DNA of 64,000 nucleotides from Brucella oryzae (GTDB taxonomy: Bacteria > Pseudomonadota > Alphaproteobacteria > Rhizobiales > Rhizobiaceae), in NCBI GenBank assembly GCA_012103035.1, contig JAAVLL010000004.1, positions 1-64,000 of the forward strand, written 5' to 3'. Position 1 is the first letter of the stretch. Every line of letters starts with the position of its first letter. The notes beneath the pieces were generated by a model that was not told the DNA's origin, did not search any database, and saw only the letters and a program-made list of their open reading frames with translations. Shown here in pieces: positions 42,301-52,800 of the stretch. The translations under genes and the position numbers were made by a program.

Positions 42301-43448
42301 TTAAAGCACTCCCCACGCCCGAAACCGCCCCTGCCGGTCATTTCGCGCAGATTGAGTTCTTCAACGAGGCGCAAGGCCGCGCGGGGCGTGATATCGAGTG
42401 CGGCGGCAATCATGCCAGCCGAAACCAGGGCCTGGCCAGCACCAGCTCGATCAGGCCCGGCAGATTTGACGAGGCGCGTCGGCCAACCAATCGCCGCTCC
42501 ATCATCTGGCGCGCCAGCAGCAGCCGGTCATGCTCCCTGAAACCGAGTTCGATCCCGGCCAACAGCCCGTCGAGACAGGCGAAGTCGGATTTCAAAATTG
42601 CGATGACGGCGCCGTTCGACGCGGATAGTTTTCAAGCCGGCATTGAACGCCAGCAAATGCGCATGGTTTGTCAACCCGGCGCGCCGCAGCAGGAGGCGGC
42701 CAACAAACGGCCGAGCCACGGTGCCCGTTGCAACACCGCAAGCTCGTTCCAAGCATCGAGCGCGAGCATGGCAGCACCGGCGGCAGATCGCCGACTTTTC
42801 GCAACACGGCTCGCCATTCATCAAGCCGCTCGTCCTCATCCCAGTCGGGATCGCGGATCAGTGGGTCCATCTCTCGCTGCACGGATCGGCGCGGTTCTTT
42901 TGCTTTGATGAGAACGTCTTCGGACCGTGCCAGCACCGCGTCGATGGCGTCGAGATCGATACCGGGCAGGTCGAGCCCGTCATCCAGACGATGTTTTCTC
43001 CCTCCCCGTCCCGGTCCTGCCGATCGACTGCCGTATCGGACACGGCGACGTCTTCCCTCTCCACGATGATGCCGCCACCACCAAATGGGGCAGTAGGCCA
43101 CGCCTGCCGCAGACTGCGCAAACCGTTCCCACTCAGCGCCCAGTCGGGCGCCTGCGTTAATGCGCCGTCTTGTCTGCAACACGTCGCGGGCAATAGTGAG
43201 TTGGTGGCTGGGTGAGCGGATATCGCGCGCCGCCTCATGCAGGACGAGGTCTTCCATATCGACCAGTTCGCCGTCGAGCCACAAAGAGGCGCAGGCATCG
43301 GCAAAATGCAAACGCTCGATCAGGCCTGTGCCGACCGGCGAAGGAGCAAGACGCTCATCGAGACGCGCCAAGGCTTCACTGGCGCGGGCCAGTGGCAAAG
43401 CAGGGCCTTCAGAGGCATGTGGTCAAGTTCGTAACGCATTGAAAACAT
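42301..43448 (-). pseudogene. DUF1612 and helix-turn-helix protein, copy 1, frameshifted
   Basis: ATG 43448 starts MFSMRYELDH; after a frame change near 43400 it continues ASEALARLDERLAPSPVGTG, FADACASLWLDGELVDMEDL, HEAARDIRSPSHQLTIA, DAIDAVLARSEDVL, PDWDEDERLDEWRAVL, then ERRRHRNFE, REHDRLLLARQMMERRLVGR, SNLPGLIELVLARPW and an HTH ending ALRLVEELNLREMTGRGRF, stop about 42301. This is the DUF1612-plus-HTH protein (about 370 residues) common on rhizobial plasmids and in transposable islands; its role is unknown but it looks like a DNA-binding regulator. A near-identical second copy lies inverted at 53408-54573. Confidence 0.85.
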
Positions 43449-43547
43449 GGTAAACAAATTCGCAAACGGACACTAGAGAATATTTAATGTCCGGCACTGG
43501 TGATGCTCTTGGGTTGGGCTCTTTACATCTGATAAGTGTAGCTTATC
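42301..43547. repeat. Large inverted repeat, left arm (DUF1612 copy 1 plus promoter)
   Basis: The arm includes the DUF1612 gene and about 100 bp of upstream DNA ending in the palindrome GATAAG-TGTAG-CTTATC (43531-43547). It matches 53310-54573 in inverse orientation over promoter and gene, with scattered substitutions. The coding parts differ more in the middle, so this is an old duplication rather than a recent copy. Confidence 0.75.
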
Positions 43548-43645
43548 GTCCGCGCCCGCTGGTTCAACATGTGACGCAAATCAACAGTGACGAGTTCTCA
43601 CGCCAGACAAAGGACCGCAGCCGGTCAGATCTCGCTTGGACTGGA

Positions 43646-44870
43646 TTACGCAGAGACTTGTCCGCCATTGGCCTTCATCCCTGAAAACAGAAGCTGACTG
43701 ATTGAAAAGGTCCCTCCCTCGCCTTCTGTGTCAGAGATCGCAGATACCCACCAGGCGAGTTGATCGACGCCAGTTTCTGCAGGATCCACGCAATAGCGGT
43801 TGAAGCGGTTTCTGCGCCCATGAAATGTATAGCTTCCTGATAGGCTGACTGACTGATGCCGAGAAAGCTAGAGACAATCCGCGAAGCATCGAAAAGCTCA
43901 CGCCATGTGTTAATCCCTTTAGCACCATATTCACGGATATCTGGACAGGTTCGAAGCACTTGATCGAGAGAAATTGAAGTTCGAGTTCGATCAGAGTTTT
44001 CACTTTCGCTGTCGACAGGAACGGATGCTTCCGACGAAAGCACCTTCAAATCAATCTTTTCGCCATTTTGAGATTCAAAGGGGATTCTGGTAGGGATTCA
44101 TTATGCTGCCGCTTAGATTGAGCGACGCTGCCGCTCATTTCTGGAACAATCTCTATTGTTTTCAAAGCGATAGCTATTTCGCCACCAATGGCATCAAGAT
44201 CGGCCTTGATAGCGGACAGTTCATCAAGAGATGCGCGGCGAGGGATAGCGTCGACAATGGCACGGAAACGAATGAACAATGCTTCGAGACGCTCACTGAG
44301 CTCACCTGTTTCTTTGGCACTATCCGCAAAAGCTGCCGCCATATCTCGGCGCATGACCGACACTTCGTCGCGAAGACGCTTCAGTGTTTTCTGATCGGCG
44401 AGAATTTTATCCGCGATTGCAGCAATTTCAGACGCGCGATCGAGTAAGGGCGCAAATGAAAAGCCGAAAGCAAGCTCGACACCGCCTTCCCTATCTTTAT
44501 GAGCATAGCGTTTGCGCGTCGGACTATCTTTGCGCGCAATGATCCCAGCTTCAATCAGAGATGCCAGATGTCGGCGAAGCGTGGACTCCGGCATGCCATG
44601 GGCGCGTAGCGAAAGCTGTCTATTGGATGGGAAAACGACGATGCCGCTTTTCTCAAGTAATTCATCGTCAGGCAGAAATGACAACAGCGAACTCAGCACA
44701 GCAAGGCAACGATCGTTCAGACCGAATTCTGCCTTAGCTACGCAGAGTTGTTTGTAAAGCGCCCATCTGTTAATGCCTTCCTGCTCAGGCTTTTCCTGCC
44801 GATCAAAATTTTGGGCAAACACCCTCATTCGCCCAAGAAATGCGGACGTGTCAGTTTTAAAAATTTGCAT
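43646..44870 (-). pseudogene. repC: Replication initiator RepC, one frameshift
   Basis: ATG 44870 reads MQIFKTDTSAFLGRMRVFAQ, then QLCVAKAEFGLNDRCLAVLS, VVFPSNRQLSLRAHGMPEST, LRRHLASLIEAGIIARKDSP, FGFSFAPLLDR, the RepC winged-helix initiator domain. One frame change near 44045 joins the C-terminal half (ISLDQVLRTCPDIREYG, IAWILQKLASINSPGGYLRS) and another near 43690 gives FSISQLLFSGMKANGG, stop 43646-43648. RepC starts plasmid replication and the origin usually lies inside its own gene. It is the last gene of repABC and is controlled by the antisense RNA in the repB-repC gap. Confidence 0.92.
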
Positions 44871-44927
44871 TCCCTCTCACCTTTCAAAGGCAAAAGAAAT
44901 CCAACCGCCAAAAGACGCTTATGACTC

Positions 44928-44956
44928 TTGACACCGATTCGGGGAAATGCGATTCT
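44928..44956 (+). promoter_or_regulatory. Promoter of the repABC antisense RNA
   Basis: TTGACA (44928-44933), 17-bp spacer, GATTCT (44951-44956) on the strand opposite to repC. It matches the position and orientation of the ctRNA promoter in other repABC plasmids. Confidence 0.72.
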
Positions 44957-44961
44957 CAGTC

Positions 44962-45018
44962 TGCTAGAACTTTGAGAGAGGCTTCCACGACGGTTACGTT
45001 TGGGGCCTTTTTCTTTGC
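44962..45018 (+). ncRNA. incA: Counter-transcribed RNA (incA/ctRNA) of repABC
   Basis: The repB-repC gap carries, antisense to the operon, a start region after the -10 box and then GAGGCTTCC, a short loop, and GGGGCC followed by TTTTTC, the intrinsic terminator typical of repABC ctRNAs. The RNA would be about 55 nt. In this plasmid family it base-pairs with the repC leader and lowers RepC synthesis, setting copy number and incompatibility. Confidence 0.75.
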
Positions 45019-45026
45019 TAAGTCTC

Positions 45027-46017
45027 CTAATTGGGCTGTTTACTGTTCTTATATTCTTCATATAAGCGCTTCATATTATCCGATATCCACGCTCCAAACG
45101 CTTTTCCTTCAGGCTCTGAGAACTCGACAGCATATCCTTTAGGTTTGGATTTGGTAACTGCTCTTAATTGTGAATCATCAGATCGCCAGGTATGACCCGC
45201 TGTGTTTGTTGATACTTTGTTCGCTTGCTTAAGCGACGCGAAGATCGCTTCAAAGCGTTCGGTACTATTTAGAGTCTGCAGAGTTTCGTTCCGAATAACG
45301 GTTTCAAACGCGTTAGGCTTATTGGCTAGCAGTGTAGCCATCGAATCCCATTTCGGGCGTCAATACCTGGCGCTGCGCCGATAGCCTGTATGAGCTCTTC
45401 AGGTAACTTTCGTGCCAACGCAATCATTTCGGACAAAACGCCTCTCGATGAGGTACCGAACGTTGCCATGATCACCGCTCTCGTCGTTCCACGTTCTTCC
45501 AGGCGCCGAGCAAATAATGCCTTCTCAATAAAGAGATCTTTGCGTTCAAGGTTTTCGTTACCTTGCGCTATAATCAACTCGTCGTCGGACAGGTCTCGAA
45601 TGAACGATTTGACCTTTACGCCAAGCTGTTTAAGGGCCGCAACGCGCCGATGTCCGTAAGCAAGTTGATAACGGCCGGATTGATCAGGATTTGGTCTTAC
45701 AAGCACGGGTACTACCTGACCGTTCTCCTGAATGCTATTCAATAAAGCGTCAAAATCCGCGCCTGTATGCTCATCTAGGCGATCTTTGACAAAGGATGCA
45801 TCAATGAGATTTGCATCGAGCTCTACAATAGCTTGGCCATCGGATAGCGCCTTGCGAGCTCGTCAGCTTCATTCGAAAGGCCGGTGATGGCATCATTCAT
45901 GCTTTGCAATGCGCCTGAAGACACCTGCGGCCGTCTGGGTGTGTTCTCAGCTGAGAACTCATGGTTAGTCGTAATCGGTGTTAGAAAATCTCGTAAAGCA
46001 TCACGGCGCTTGTTCAT
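45027..46017 (-). pseudogene. repB: Partition protein RepB (ParB family), frameshifted
   Basis: ATG 46017 begins MNKRRDALRDFLTPITTNHE and covers a parS site within codons ~20-25. Frame changes near 45830 and 45340 join IQENGQVVPVLVRPNPDQSG, LAYGHRRVAALKQLGVKVKS (ParB/Spo0J domain), GNENLERKDLFIEKALFARR, then the HTH and C-terminal RNETLQTLNSTERFEAIFAS, ending ISDNMKRLYEEYKNSKQPN. About 330 residues, the RepB norm. RepB binds parS and works with RepA in segregation and autoregulation. Its ATG overlaps the repA stop by 4 bp. Confidence 0.92.
45943..45958. promoter_or_regulatory. parS: parS centromere site inside repB
   Basis: GTTCTCAGCTGAGAAC, a perfect 16-bp palindrome that fits the repABC parS consensus GTTNNNNGCNNNNAAC. 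It lies in the 5' part of repB. An identical site is at 47395-47410. Confidence 0.85.
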
Positions 46018-47221
46018 TTTCTACCCCACGCATCTCTCACTAGTTCTTCGAGTTCATGATTGACGGCGTCGAGTGCTTCGATCGCACGATCATACGTCTG
46101 CCGATGAAAGTTTTCGCGGCCGACCTCGTAAAGGGTTTGTTTCGTAATTCCCGCGTCTGATATCGCGGCGGACTTGACCATCGAATTAGTTAATACCCGA
46201 TCTCCGAATAGTCCTTTAAGAAGGCCCGCGATCTGCGACTGGGAGCCGTCGTTTGGTTCGTAACGAGTAAGCACATAGCGAAACCAGTCATAGTTCGCAT
46301 TGCCTCCTGCTCTTTCAACAACATCAAAAGGCCAGCGGTCATGTGCAAGAATTGACTCATTGATGCTACATCGAGCATTTGGGGATGAATTGTTACAAGC
46401 ACCGAAGTTGCGGCACAGAGTGCCGACAGGGTCAGGTAACCAAGCGAAGGGGCAATCGAGAACCACTATGTCATAGTGGTCTTCCACACTTTTCAACGCG
46501 GATGCTACTCGTGTGAAAAACAATTTGTCAGTCGATCGCGACGCTGATGTTAAGGCGCGAGGAGTTTCGTGTTCAAATTCCTGCAATTCGAGATTACCAG
46601 GTATGATATCGAGTCCGCTGAAATATGTAGCTTTTATGATGCTTTTGAGTGACCGTTGAGCTTCATCATACCTGATTGCACCGTAAAGCGTCTCATTAGG
46701 CTCGAGATCAAATTCCGGCTGTATTCCAAATAAAGCAGACAATGACGCTTGAGGATCTAGATCTGCGGCTAGAACACGATAACCGCGAAGTGCAAAGTAC
46801 TGCGCTAAATGTGCAGCGGTAGTGGTTTTGCCTGAGCCACCTTTGAAATTAGTAACGGCTATTACCTGAAGTCGATCATCTTCCCTACGACGTTGGTCAT
46901 AGCTCTTTTATTATTACTCAGGTGATGCCGGATAGCATGGATCTGCTCCAGGAATAGAGCCGCCTACCAGCGGCGTTCTTTTCCGCGTCTCCAATAACAC
47001 CGTCGTTTACGAGGGTGCGAAGATAAACGTCACTGATTCCAATCAGCTTTGCTGCCTCGCCGGGAGCAAATTTACGTAACTCTTTCTGTGCTGTCGGCGG
47101 GAATGCGCGTGCGCGAAGGTGTTGAAGCTGGGCGCTCAGTGTGTCGGCGTCCGCTTCAATAAGCCGAGTTAACGACTTTTACGGATTGCTTGACATTAGT
47201 GGCATTGGCGCTGTGGATCAT
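46014..47221 (-). pseudogene. repA: Partition ATPase RepA (ParA family), frameshifted
   Basis: ATG 47221 starts MIHSANATNVKQSVKVV. Joined frames give the RepA N-terminal HTH region (LSAQLQHLRARAFPPTAQKE, LRKFAPGEAAKLIGISDVYL), the deviant Walker A VIAVTNFKGGSGKTTTAAHL and LDPQASLSALFGIQPEFDL, then IVVLDCPFAWLPD (Walker B region) and the C-terminal LTRYEPNDGSQSQIAGLLKG and DRAIEALDAVNHELEELV. Frame changes near 47170, 46985, 46915, 46850 and 46400. RepA dimers bind ATP and DNA, position plasmids and repress the operon. The first gene of repABC. Confidence 0.92.
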
Positions 47222-47567
47222 TAAAATCGCTCAACAAAGAAAATAATCGGATTGACCGTCAGAATGACCGTATCGTTGTGAGTCGTCAACAACTTTAAAG
47301 TTAATGATAGGTTAACGCGATCCAGGCAGAGAAGGCACTTACCCGCGATCAGGTAGGGCTGTACGCTGTCTCGCGAAGTGGCGAAACAAGATGTGTTCTC
47401 AGCTGAGAACAAGAGTTCGTGGGAGCCGGCTTAGGTCTATAACCTGACGTATAGTCAACGACAACAGTCGCTTCGAAGCATGCTGGGGTCGATTTGGACG
47501 GGTAGACTAGGTGTGGCGGGCCCCAGTCATCCCGAGACATCACAGATGATCTGCGGTGGTTTGCCGA
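47222..47567. promoter_or_regulatory. repABC control region
   Basis: No gene. On the minus strand TTGACG and AT-rich boxes at about 47240-47290 lie where the repA promoter is expected, and the parS palindrome (47395-47410) sits about 175 bp upstream of the repA start. Confidence 0.5.
47395..47410. promoter_or_regulatory. parS: parS centromere site upstream of repA
   Basis: GTTCTCAGCTGAGAAC, identical to the copy inside repB. Bound by RepB; location upstream of repA allows joint control of partition and operon expression. Confidence 0.85.
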
Positions 47568-48217
47568 TCAATTATGTTCCAACAATATTCGAATTAAGGC
47601 CTCCGGTTGCAGACGCGCTACGTTGTGTCCGCAATTGAGCGAAAAGGTTGTCCAGTCCGGTTCGTGGCTCAGGCGTCGATAAAGCTCAAGGAAAGGACTT
47701 CCTTCCCAGCCATGCGCGCCTACGAATGTTTTGCGCGGAACATCTCGCCAGCGTCCAGTGAGTAATTGATTGGAGAAACGTTCCGATCGGATGCGGGCGG
47801 CATCTCGGGTCGAGACTGGGTGGTGGCGCGCAATTCAACCCGTCAGCCGCTGCGCCTGCGACAAACATGTCCGAAAACGCGGTGTTGTCAGCGACCACAC
47901 AGAGTCTCCCGATCGGGCACGTAGGCATCGACGTAGACCAGGGCCCGGATTCGCGACGGTTTGATGTCTGCGACGCCGCTCACGACCATCCCACCATAGG
48001 ATTGCCCGACAAGAACTAGATCATCGTGGGTCTGCGACTGCACCAATTCGGCGACTTCGCCTATGTGACTTTCAAGGTTGGTCATTGGGCAGGAACATCG
48101 CCCAGTCCGAAAGCGTTACCGGCACGACGTTGTGCCCGTGCCTCGTCAATATGTCTGCTAAGTTCCCGTAGACCCACCCGCCCTGCCATCCCCGGGTATC
48201 AGAATAAAAGTGGCCAT
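47568..48217 (-). pseudogene. Alpha/beta hydrolase, frameshifted
   Basis: ATG 48217 starts MATFILIPG; joined frames give YGNLADILTRHGHNVVPVTL, NLESHIGEVAELVQSQTHDD, LVLVGQSYGGMVVSGVADIK (nucleophile elbow G-Q-S-Y-G), RALVYVDAYVPD, and the C-terminal KTFVGAHGWEGSPFLELYRR with FSLNCGHNVARLQPEALIRI (catalytic His), stop 47568-47570. It matches small esterase-like hydrolases of about 230 residues (EstC/salicylate-esterase-like). Substrate unknown. It has four or more frame changes. Confidence 0.72.
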
Positions 48218-48513
48218 AATATTTGTTCCAATCGTTGGTGCCGCAACGCGCTCTAGATGTAGCCTTATTTTTGTGCTTTGTTGCCGAAATGGCCGGCAGC
48301 TTTGCGCTAGATGCCTATCGCTCTTTTGTGCGTTCGACACTGTCGGCTTTTGGACCTCATTGCGACTTTTGTTGTTATGAATGACTTTCCTTGCAATGGA
48401 CACTAGGATGGCTGGAGTTGTCGCAGGTTTTTGGTTGACGCGTCAAGAGAGACAGGAAATTGACAGCAAAACCAAAAACTTTATACGACCCTCAAGCACA
48501 GACGGAACGCGAA

Positions 48514-48930
48514 ATGATACGGAAGTTGGCGGTTATCCTCAGTGCCATTGTCTTGGCGTATTCGATCCCTGCAAAGGCTGATCGACTAGTTTGTTCTCAA
48601 TCAGAACATCTGCGCTACATGAAAATGGTCGGCGAGGTTGGCGAGATGGGGATCGACCGCGACCCTGTGGGTGAAGATGTTGCGGCTTTCGAGAGGTTAA
48701 CAGCCGCATATGAAACCCTCAACCCGAAGGGACCGAAGACCTCGCTTTTTGTGGCGTATGTTCCCACCGGTCAGATCTATAGTCAGACATGTGCGGAAGA
48801 GCGCTGCACGATGGAAGAAATGGCAACGCCGGAGCAAGCCTGTTTGATCGATCACATGAACCAATGCAGCTATGTTGCACTTCGATTCCGGGGCGAAGAG
48901 TTCTGCCTGCTCCGTTCGCCGCAAAATTAG
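48514..48930 (+). CDS. Exported hypothetical protein
   Basis: Intact frame. I prefer ATG 48514 (over 48460) because it begins a clean signal peptide: MIRKLAVILSAIVLAYSIPAKA. The mature protein (about 115 residues) holds several cysteines (RLVCSQ, SQTCAEERC, EQACLID, NQCSYV, EFCLL) that could form disulfides. Unrecognised; likely periplasmic. The upstream 300 bp (48218-48513) show no gene. Confidence 0.6.
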   Translation: MIRKLAVILSAIVLAYSIPAKADRLVCSQSEHLRYMKMVGEVGEMGIDRDPVGEDVAAFERLTAAYETLNPKGPKTSLFVAYVPTGQIYSQTCAEERCTMEEMATPEQACLIDHMNQCSYVALRFRGEEFCLLRSPQN

Positions 48931-49219
48931 TTGTTTGATCCTGCTATCGGATGGATTTCTCACTGCATGGTCGCAGAACTCTGTGCGGTTGCGGCTAACT
49001 TGTCTCGGAAATCCTGAAGTTTGCCTCGGGACGCGCTAACTTTGAATTCTCACGGGAACTTCTGTCGCGATAGTTGGATGTGAAAGTCCGACTTGCACGG
49101 CAGATTTTTGCGGCACTACATGCCGCTTCTGCCCTCCCTGCCTGCAAGCCGACTGACCGTTTTCCCCTCAACCCGGTCGCTTTAGTTCGTAATAGCTAAA
49201 CTGGCTGGTTGCGTTTCGA

Positions 49220-49615
49220 TCAGAGACTCTCCTTTCCGATGACAGGAAACTTGCAGAGAATGGCATCGCATGAACGGATAAGTCCGGGCAGGTAGGACTG
49301 GTCTCCCTCCACGATGAAACGATGATATTGATTGATGTGATCAGCAGTAATTTCAATCACCGCTTCAACATGTCCTAACTTCTGCATTGTCAGAACGACA
49401 TTAATTTCCGGTTCCAAGCCCTTGAGTGTGGCTTCGCCTGCCAAAGAAGTCGCCATTACATCTAGTTGATCGCGGAATTTCCTGATGTCCATAGTCATCA
49501 GGATTGGCCCTGCACATTCGACATGTGCGCCGTTAGCCTCCATGCGCGCGCGAACCATCAGCCAATTCCCATCCCAGAAGCCCAACACATCCGGGACCTG
49601 GCGTCCTTCTATCAA
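49220..49615 (-). CDS. WapI-like immunity/hypothetical protein
   Basis: Intact 131-residue frame: MIEGRQVPDVLGFWDGNWLM, VRARMEANGAHVECAGPIL, IRKFRDQLDVMA, LKGLEPEINVVLTMQ, VIEITADHINQYHRF and EGDQSYLPGLIRSCDAIL. The pattern DxNWL then F...L, EPEL, and a terminal DQSYL is that of WapI-family immunity-type proteins, a call from memory. A lone immunity gene on a plasmid could protect against a contact-dependent toxin. The upstream 315 bp (49616-49930) hold no clear gene. Confidence 0.5.
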   Translation of the reverse strand: MIEGRQVPDVLGFWDGNWLMVRARMEANGAHVECAGPILMTMDIRKFRDQLDVMATSLAGEATLKGLEPEINVVLTMQKLGHVEAVIEITADHINQYHRFIVEGDQSYLPGLIRSCDAILCKFPVIGKESL

Positions 49616-49930
49616 AGCGAAAAGCCGCTAAAGTGCAAATTGGGTTCATCTGTCATAGCCGCGATAATGCCATGGCATCCGTCCTTTTCTACTCGCCAAC
49701 GAAAAGACCAACGCTCCCTTGCCATACTTTCCCTGTACCTGAAAATCCTCAAGAAGGCTTTCATCGGTTATTGCTTCGAGCATAGGTAATGGCCTGCGTT
49801 TTGGCCGCACATTGATGAATGCCATCTCCGCGTTGGTGGGTGTTTCAGAAACTCAACGGCTTTTCTTTTGTCAACAAGGGGAGGGCACTGTTGTGAGCAC
49901 TGTTCCGGTCTGGTCTTCCTATTCGTGTTT

Positions 49931-50391
49931 CTACCGATTGGGCTGTCTCTGCTCCGTTTTGACGGCCTGTTCATGCATGGCCAGTCGCGCGGCCTCGATT
50001 GCCGCCGTAAAGGATTTGGCCCTAAAGCATCGGATTTTCAGTACCTCGGTAGCAAATCTGACGGTTATGGCGTCTGTAATCAGTCTGCGTTGAACTGAAG
50101 TCCCGACGATGTCCTCCAAATGTATTTCAACACTCAACTCGTCAGGACGAGCATGCAATGCCCGGTTCATGTCGTTTGGGCGGAAACTCAAAGTGGCGGC
50201 TGTCAGTTCGCACTTGCCCCTACCCACAATCCACCTTGCCTACGACGACGCTCATCAATCTGACCAGAGATTGTATCCGGCAAAAGATCGGTTTCCGACA
50301 AGCTTGCATTATCAAGGAAAGCGTTGACGAGACGGCTATCGATAACGTTTGGCGTGGCATCCTCCCGATAAAAGTCTGTTACAACAGGCAT
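49931..50391 (-). pseudogene. PH/GRAM-like hypothetical protein, one frameshift
   Basis: From 50391 the first frame reads MPVVTDFYREDATPNVIDSR and DERRRRQGG; after a change near 50215 it continues GKCELTAATLSFRPND, LSVEIHLEDIVGTSVQ and FRAKSFTAAIEAARLAMHEQ. The L-T-x-x-x-L-S-F-R-P strand pair with I-x-L-x-D-I and a terminal helix is the plan of small bacterial PH/GRAM-like domains. Unrecognised beyond that. Confidence 0.42.
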
Positions 50392-50603
50392 CCAGATACT
50401 AGCGCATGGGAGAAGCTTTAGACAAATGAACCAGATTGCCTGACTTCAACGCAGCCTTGAAAACTGTGCTGACTGGCATTGTCGTATAACCCAGAAAGTC
50501 GTGTCAGCCGGTTACGTCCTGTTGAATTGCCCAACCAATCGACCGCATGCGTGCTGAGGTCGGTCGCCAGAACCAGAAGAGGGCGACGCTGAAAGCGGTC
50601 GTT

Positions 50604-51187
50604 TCAACCGTGAACGGTTTCTCCGCGTTCTAGCATACCAACGAAATCCCTGATCTTTAGGGCTCTGGTCTCAGCTTTCTTCACCGCGCCAATGCGATAC
50701 AAGATCGAAAATCGGTTAGCGCCAGTGAGCGTAGCGAAGAAAGCTGCAGCCTTCGGGTTCGCATCAAGCGCAGTCTGCAAGTCCGTTGGGACCTCAGCTT
50801 TGCTAGCTGGAGCATACGCCGCCTCCCATCTGCCATCTGCCATCGCTTTATCAATTTCCAATTGCCCAGACGATTGCATGCGCCCCGCTGAGATCAGTTC
50901 CAGCGCGCGTTTCCGATTTTCATCCGACCACTTGCTACGCGGTCGGCGGGGGTAAAGCGGACTAACCAGCTGTCAGCGTCGTATTTGTCAAGTTGACCGT
51001 CGATCCAACCATAGCAAAGGGCGCTGTCGATCGCCTGAGCTTTGGTGACGCTTGCGATGCTCGAACCCTTCTTACGAAATCTAATCCATGCACCGTTGGA
51101 ATCGCTGGGTTGCTTCGCCAACCAGCTCTCCAGTGCAATTTGATCAACAAATGAAACTATCGGAAGGCCAGAACGCAATTCAGTCAT
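50604..51187 (-). pseudogene. YdeI/OmpD-associated family protein, one frameshift
   Basis: ATG 51187: MTELRSGLPIVSFVDQIALE, WLAKQPSDSNGAWIRFRKKG, AIDSALCYGWIDGQLDKYD, WLVRFTPA; after a frame change near 50930 the rest reads RKRALELISAGRMQSSGQLE and DLQTALDANPKAAAFFATLT, TRALKIRDFVGMLERGE. This is the YdeI family (bacteriocin-protection/OmdA). About 195 residues, complete once repaired. Related proteins are linked to polymyxin and bacteriocin tolerance; role here unproven. Confidence 0.75.
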
Positions 51188-51317
51188 TCTCTACCCTTAG
51201 CCCGGCCAGTGGATTCGATAAAGATCCACTTATGCTAACCGGGTCTGATAGCTGTCAATCTGCAAACCACTAATAACAGATGTGCGCGGCTTTGCTCTGT
51301 CGTGGTCGGCACAGGCC

Positions 51318-52460
51318 TCAAAGCAAACGCGACGCCCGTCCGCTGCGCCGTTTGGCGTTGTTGTAATAGTCGGATGCCTGCTGCACGGAGCGATGGCGCG
51401 ATTGTTCCATGGCTTCGGGGAGCGGAATGCCGCGATTGGCCGCTTCCGTGAGATAGCCGGAGCGCAGGCCGTGGGCTGAGAATTCCTTGGCATCAAGGCC
51501 GGCCATTTGCGCGCGCTGCTTGACGATTCGGTTGACGGCGCTCGGTTCCAGCGCTCGCGCGGACACATTGCCCCAACGATCGACTTTTCGAAAGACGCTG
51601 CCCTTGTCGATTTTGCCGCTTCCAGCCAGCGATTGAGGGCTTTGACGGGACGGCCGGTCAGATAGACGATTTCATCGTGATCGGTGCCACTGGTTTTGGT
51701 GCGACCAAGATGGATGCCGAGCGAGGGGGGGAGAGCCGTTCTCATCGGTGACCGGTGCCTGTTTGACCAGCTGTTCTACACGTAAGCCGGCGACTTCGCT
51801 GCGCCTTCGCCCGCCGAGGCAAAGGCCACCATTAGGATGGCCCGATCCCGCACAGCGGTGAGATCCCCGCCGGAACAGGTTGCCAGCAGCTTGCCCAGAA
51901 TATCGCCGGTAATCGCATTGGCACTCTTGCGGTTGCGCGGCCGGTTCAGGGCGCGCACCGCAAGCCGGATGGCCGATTTGACGGAAGGCGATGAAAACGA
52001 CCCTTCCAGACCGCGCCAGCGGGTCAGCGTCGACCAATTGGCGAGACGACGGTGGACCGTTGCCGGTGCATGCGGTCCGGATACACGCAAAAGCCTTGTT
52101 GGCGCAATTCGGTTTCGACATCGGCAGGCATACCGTGATCAGGTTCGATCTCGCGTTGCTGTGGCCGCCATAAATGATGCGCAATGAATTTCAGGATCAG
52201 GGCTTCCTGCGCCGGGAAGGGGAGGGATTGCCGGTTGCGGCCAGCGACCAGGCTTCAAGATAGGCCAGATCCGAGGTCAGTGCGCGCAGCGTGTTTTCGC
52301 CCATGCCTTCATTGACCAGATGGCGCAGTGTCTCGACATCCTGATCCGTCAGAACCTCGGCCAGCCTGTCACGGCGGTTCATCGGCAGAACGGCGGCGAT
52401 TGTATCGAGCTGTTCCGCCCGGCTCTGGACATTGGAAGGCAGGCGGTCTGGTCTGGTCAT
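51318..52460 (-). pseudogene. Tyrosine recombinase (phage-type integrase), frameshifted
   Basis: From ATG 52460: MTRPDRLPSNVQSRAEQLDT, LTSDLAYLEAWSLAATG (SAM-like N-terminal domain), PATVHRRLANWSTLTRW, ILGKLLATCSGGDLTAVRDR, RRRSEVAGLRVEQL (first catalytic Arg), PLPSLGIHLGRTKTSG, FSAHGLRSGYLTEAANRGIP (H-x-x-R), QASDYYNNAK (nucleophile Tyr), ending SGRASRLL. About 380 residues with four or more frame changes. It may move or resolve the module bounded by the inverted DUF1612 genes. No att site was identified. Confidence 0.8.
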
Positions 52461-52505
52461 TGCTCGATGCTTCTCGATTTAAAACTTGCGGAAAATACGG
52501 ACAAT

Positions 52506-52518
52506 CCGTATATTACGG
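52506..52518. promoter_or_regulatory. Probable Phd operator palindrome
   Basis: CCGTA-TAT-TACGG, a perfect 13-bp palindrome 17 bp before the antitoxin ATG. An adjacent ACGG-ACAAT-CCGT lies directly upstream. Phd/YefM antitoxins bind such repeats. Confidence 0.55.
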
Positions 52519-52534
52519 AAAACGGAGGTTGATC

Positions 52535-52800
52535 ATGACATCCACAGTAACAGCTGCAGCCATCTCCAAGAATTTTGGCGCTTACCAGGACGCTGCCGTG
52601 CGCGATCCAGTTATTATTACCAAGAACGGTCGCCCGCGCTGTTCTGCTCGCTTACGAGGATTATCTGCGTTTGATGCGACGCGAGCGTCGCGTCGAATTG
52701 ACCGCTACGCTGACAGAAGGGGATCTTGCGGCTGTTGAAGCCGCCTCGATGGAAGCCGGCCTTGAGCATCTCGATCGTGAACTGAACGAAAATAGCATGA
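52535..52800 (+). pseudogene. Phd/YefM-family antitoxin, frameshifted
   Basis: ATG 52535, CGGAGG 8 bases upstream: MTSTVTAAAISKNFGAYQDA, RDPVIITKNGRPR, then after one change near 52638 AVLLAYEDYLRLMRRERRVE and HLDRELNENS. This is the Phd fold. As printed the frame runs straight into the toxin; a second indel has removed the antitoxin stop (an ATGA overlap is expected at 52797-52800). Confidence 0.75.

Noticed and set aside
42643..43215. 190-residue plus-strand ORF
   Set aside because: Antisense to DUF1612 copy 1; a matching antisense frame exists opposite copy 2, as expected for mirror shadows.
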